Below, piece after piece: positions 54,709 to 64,000 of a stretch of DNA of 64,000 nucleotides; position 1 is the stretch's first letter, and each line of letters starts with the position of its first letter. The notes below the pieces were generated by a model that saw only the letters and a list, made by a program, of their open reading frames with translations, was not told the origin of the DNA and did not search any database. A program made the translations under genes and the position numbers. The stretch is from Tubiluchus corallicola (taxonomy: Eukaryota > Priapulida > Priapulimorpha > Priapulimorphida > Tubiluchidae). The stretch spans positions 1,070,999 through 1,134,998 of the forward strand of contig JAQGDQ010000016.1 of NCBI GenBank assembly GCA_030141605.1, given 5' to 3'.

Positions 54709-57199
54709 TCAACATTAATAAGATAGAATATAGCTGTACGTGAATAGAGAGAAAAATTACTTTAAAAAGAGTTGTTTTTTTTTGCTAAGTGCTGTCAGAA
54801 AAGTTTTAGTGTTAAAGAATTGTAAATTTAAAAAAATATTTAAGTAACGTTTTTTTGTGATTAGGTTTAAAACAGAAATAGTTTAAGTAAACATTTTCAG
54901 CATGAGAAAGCTGGTTGCAAACTAGATTTTACATGTTGGCAGTACTTGATGGCTTAAACTTGCTTTAACGTGAAATATAGATAATTACTCGATCTATCAT
55001 CGTGAATTTTGTAATTTCTTTTGTTTACATGTGTCCAGTAGCCAATATTCAATAACTACTTGTGTGTTTTGCCTGAAAAACAAGCATCATAGAAATTCCG
55101 TTGCCTTACATTTGGTGAGGTATCACAGATTCAGCAGAATAAGATTTGCGCGTTAACATTTTCATTTCATTTTTTTATTTGAAACCTCTTGGCACCAGTG
55201 AATTATAGTAGTTACCACTATATTACTTCAGAAGGCAGACGATAAAACACTTATAAAAATAAGGTTAGACGTTAGTAACGTCAAATCATATTTATTTGAT
55301 TTTTTTCTTGTGCCATACAGATTGAAAATTTGTTTGTTTGTTGTTTTTTGTCTGTTATTTGTTTTTCGTGCATTGATTCGTTTGTTTGTGTGCTGATTCG
55401 CTTACTTGCGTACCTGTTTATTCGTGTTTCTGCTAGTTTTCTCTCATTTTTTAAAATTATTTTCTTAATGACATTTTTATTTAGACTACAACAGTGGCTG
55501 ATTTAGGGGGTGTGCTCAAGGGGCCTGGGCCCTCCCTTTCACAGTAACAGTTACAACACACCAAATGAATATTTTCTCTGAATTATACGCATTACAACGA
55601 TTTCCTAAATCCTAAAGATGCCTTATATCTGTAAAACTCATGTATCACCAGAAAACAAATGTAAATGATTGTACATTCATGTATGCTGTATAATGTTTAT
55701 CAATATATTGGCATGTAATCTTAAATCAAAGGTGAAATGAAACCTGTTCTAAACTAGTGAGCGTCCTTGAAGAAATGGCTTTTAGAAGGCAGAAAAGTGG
55801 TCGAAATGCAGTAAAATGTGTTGTTGTCCGGGTGGACCTCGTTGGGGAGCTTACACCGCTCCCCCAACCCCCGTAAGTGCTTTTCTGTTGGACTCACCGT
55901 TGTTCTAAAACCTGTATCCGCCCCTATATTACATAAGCGGCTATAACTAATACGGGAACAGAGAAATAGAAGCATTTGAAAACATAATTATATATCCGTT
56001 AGTTATATACATTTGTAGATCCTTTTAAACTATGTCTTGTTAATTGCTATACTACAAACGCTTGTTTTTTTTCTGTATTTAAAAATAAAATTGTCATAAA
56101 ACGGAATGTTGCAGTTGGTTACACTTATTTAATGTGAGCAGTGTGCTGTGTTGCGGGGAAAAGCAATGCATACTACTACTGTTGTTTCCAAAATATTTAA
56201 AAGACAAGAAAAAGGGTACCTGATGTAGGTTTCAGAAAAATCGCCTTAAAAATTATACTACTTTACAGCAATTATATGTGTACATAGTGCTTGCGTTGAA
56301 AGGAATTTTTGTTTGTTTTCATTTTAAATCTTCTGCAATACTGTTCTGACGGCGCCATTACATGACGTCACTACGACACGAAAATCAGGGGAAGAAAAGG
56401 CATTGCTAAATTATTTCCAAAAAAATATTCCATGCATATCCATATTACTTACCATTTCGCTTAACTGCTGGAAAGACTTATGTAACTAGAAATAACAATT
56501 TAAAATATTCGTGCCAATTGGTAAAATGTCGCTGAGTCACCCTTCAGGGTGCGCCACTCAGTAACCAAAATGGTATTTCTAATCTTATTGACAAGATACA
56601 GTAATTTAAAATTTTACTTAGTTAGTAACATGTATGCTAGGATGCTCTGATTATTTTTTCAAAAATTACTCAGTGTTATCTATGCTAGGATGCTCTGATT
56701 ATTTTTTCAAACTTTGCTCAGTGTTATCTAAACTTGTTTCAAACGACCTACCATCAAAATGGCTGCCCCTAATGGTCATCGCGGGAGTAAATTTACACAC
56801 TTTATTCAGCGTTACAGCCGACGCAAACGACGATGCCGACTGCATGCAAAAAGACAGTGTGTAAATGGTATAAATTTCAAGACGAATTTTTTAAGCTTTA
56901 TGTAAGTGGAGGTTTTTCTTGTGCTTTAAAAATTTACTTTTAAAATAATCTACAACCTCCTTGCATGAACGTAGTTTCTTCTTGCAAATCTCTGTCTCAT
57001 TTCCATCCTAGTGACCCATCAACTTATACCGGCCAATAATTAATATTACACTCGAGGGTTAGCAACCAGGAAGAGATTGTCAGAGTGCACTTAAATGTAT
57101 CCAAGGTTTTTGATTGATTTCAACATGACGGTTTTTTTTCAAATTACATGCAGCCCATTATTAGATTGGCTAAAATAAAATAATATTTAGAGAGCTGTC
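54709..57199. other. Intergenic between P450 B and C, left part
   Basis: AT-rich. A 48-bp direct duplication lies at 56631-56730 (ATGCTAGGATGCTCTGATTA twice). No gene is recognised. Confidence 0.45.
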
Positions 57200-57362
57200 A
57201 TCAAAGTGTTGTCATTAAGGGATCTGAATGCCTCAGAAAGGATTCACGTAGAGGCGGGAGTCTCCAAGGATAGATTCTACGCCCACTGTTGTTTTGGTGT
57301 TCATTAATGACACATCTGCAAACTTGGAGAATACTCTTCGTTGTTTACATACTTTTTTCTAA
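57200..57362 (+). mobile_element. LINE reverse transcriptase remnant
   Basis: In shifting frames the segment reads QSVVIKGSECLRK, GGSLQG then a stop, ILRPLLF, and VFINDTSANLENTL. That is the GVPQGSxLGPLLF..INDL region of LINE reverse transcriptases with at least one stop and one frameshift. The 3' part of the same copy may extend to about 57910. Confidence 0.65.
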
Positions 57363-57858
57363 CTCTCTCTCTTTTTTGTCCCCTGAAAAATATTAGCCTT
57401 GCAGTTGAAATCCTAAACTGTGACATTACTAAAATTCAAAACTTGGTATTCAAAGTGGTTAATAACAATGATGGTTCAAAAGTAGTTCAGTAAAATGCTG
57501 GAGGTATAATACTTTTTTCGTAATGCTGAAAATGAAGTAATGAATTGTATTTTCGACTATTAACACAGTGGCTTGCTCAGTGCTGTGTTATCTCCCGGAA
57601 ACTCTATATCGAAGACAAAACCGACTGCAATTCTTTTAACACGTTAGTCTATTCAGGTATGTTAATTTAGTCTTTTTATTTTATTTAATTAGCTTTTATT
57701 CTGGGAAGACTTATTGCATAGTGATTGGTTTTTCTTTCTATTCAGTCGTGGTAATTTTTTATAGCTTGTTATATTTTAAATCAATGATGTTTTGCTTTTC
57801 ATTTTCTTTTTTTCACTCTGGTGACCTACTGCCTTAACATTTTATCTGTAATATTCAT

Positions 57859-57881
57859 CTGATGAGGCCGTTAGGACGAAA
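57859..57881 (+). ncRNA. Hammerhead-like core motif, unconfirmed
   Basis: CTGATGA, a short hairpin (GGCC GTTA GGAC, one G-A mismatch) and GAAA occur in hammerhead order. I could not find a convincing stem III partner or cleavage site, so this may be chance or a decayed motif. It lies 500 bp downstream of a retroelement fragment. Confidence 0.25.
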
Positions 57882-57910
57882 ACTCCTGAAATAAATAAGT
57901 AATCTATTGT

Positions 57911-58286
57911 GAGATTATAAAGTGCATTCAACGTTTTATTCAGGCTAAAGATGGCAAGCCTCATGCGCATTTTTTTCACATTTTAGATGATTTAAAAAAT
58001 TTGGCGCACGTTATTCCAAAACCGGTAGCCCTTAAAACAGCGCCCTCTTGCCCACGTATAAAACAAGTCTAGCATGACCTTGTACTTCAGTAGTCCACTC
58101 ATAAGTGAGCTTAAAAATAGGTTTATTTCCGAATTTGCGAGTGCCGTTGCGCTCAGTTAAAGCTTGCTTGTGAGTCTTGTACATAACAGGCAGTACTGCT
58201 TAGCAATAAACAGTCAAATCTCGATATTAGCGTTGATTACATCATTTAAATGTGTTGATTTACATCTACAAACGTTATATTGTAGA
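57911..58286. other. 5' flank of P450 C
   Basis: Upstream sequence of P450 C. No other gene or repeat is recognised. Confidence 0.4.
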
Positions 58287-58300
58287 CACGTGTATAAAAA
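58287..58300 (+). promoter_or_regulatory. E-box and TATA box of P450 C
   Basis: CACGTG (58287-58292) abuts TATAAAAA (58293-58300). The ATG is 117 bp downstream of the TATA box, so a start near 58325 would leave a 5'UTR of about 90 nt. A second ACACGT follows at once. Confidence 0.5.
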
Positions 58301-58416
58301 ACACGTCTTCAAAATTAGTGCGACGCTTTCAAATATCCCAAGCGGCCAAGGCAGTGAAATCTATTTTTAAAAAAATTGCAGTCTGTTGTGTTTAATGCAG
58401 CAACATCGACATTAGC

Positions 58417-63630
<5,214 letters not shown>

Positions 63631-64000
63631 GTCTGTATTTCTAATAATTCTAATAATAAAGAATTATTAGTCAAAAACTGTAATTTACATATAATTACGT
63701 GCTTAAATGTTGATTTACTTGCAATTAAATCACTGTGGAATACAGCCACAGTTGCAAAGAAAAGTTTCAGGCAGGCCTAAACCAGAAAATATGAAATTTT
63801 AAGGGGATTTTGACAATGTGAAATTAGCTGTTCATAGCTAGTTTTGTAATTTTTATAAATGACTCAAACTAAAACTTGAAGTGAAATTTGAATCTACGAC
63901 CTTTCAAATGCAACCAATCATAATCTTTTATTGAGCACCCATTTTCGCAAATATTACTGTCATTTGCAATAGTTTAAGACCAAAGTGATTTTTTCATGAA
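63631..64000 (+). other. Start of P450 C intron 4
   Basis: The donor is GTCTGT rather than the usual GTAAGT. No further exon is visible before the window ends. Confidence 0.5.

Overview
This window looks like nuclear DNA of a bilaterian invertebrate. Genes are split by GT-AG introns, the base composition is AT-rich, 5S rRNA genes have the animal form, and LINE, BEL/Pao, hAT and SINE debris with many micro- and minisatellites fill the space between exons. The gene families (GH18 chitinase with a CBM14 domain, clan-2-type P450s, a C-type lectin exon, Gly/Tyr-rich secreted proteins) fit many lineages, so I do not name one.

Layout. 1-4.6 kb: repeats only, including a 2.35-kb unit bounded by ~250-bp inverted repeats and a ~600-bp dispersed repeat whose second copy lies near 51.1-51.7 kb. 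4.68-14.31 kb (+): a complete eight-exon gene for a 1408-residue secreted chitinase-like protein. Its GH18 domain and C-terminal CBM14 chitin-binding domain are separated by about 930 residues rich in His, Tyr, Glu and Pro, including 42 units of a 14-residue repeat. Two conserved active-site positions are substituted. 15.5-18.0 kb (-): a three-exon gene for a 200-residue secreted Tyr/Gly/His-rich protein whose start codon is split by an intron. 20-25.2 kb and 33.4-34.9 kb: 5S rDNA-type repeat units, each holding a 5S gene and a degraded half-5S block, broken up by a BEL/Pao gag fragment and a 17-bp minisatellite. 27.4-29.3 kb (-): a two-coding-exon gene for a 103-residue secreted Gly/Tyr-rich protein. 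29.7-31.9 kb: a dead LINE, a 5S-headed SINE-like unit with a tetranucleotide tail, and an isolated C-type lectin exon.

36.4-64 kb is a cytochrome P450 cluster. P450 A (-) is complete: six exons, 500 residues. P450 B (+) is head-to-head with A across 339 bp and is probably a pseudogene, because its third exon breaks off in a stop. P450 C (+) runs off the right edge after four exons. The shared exon lengths and splice phases show recent local duplication. Transposons with visible 8-bp target-site duplications (hAT type) lie at 35.4 kb and in intron 1 of P450 C.

The most notable item is the chitinase-like protein, which combines a carbohydrate-active fold, a very long His/Tyr repeat and a chitin-binding module. 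Together with the two nearby Tyr/Gly-rich secreted proteins it suggests, as inference only, a locus for a chitin-based extracellular material, possibly metal-bound or cross-linked.
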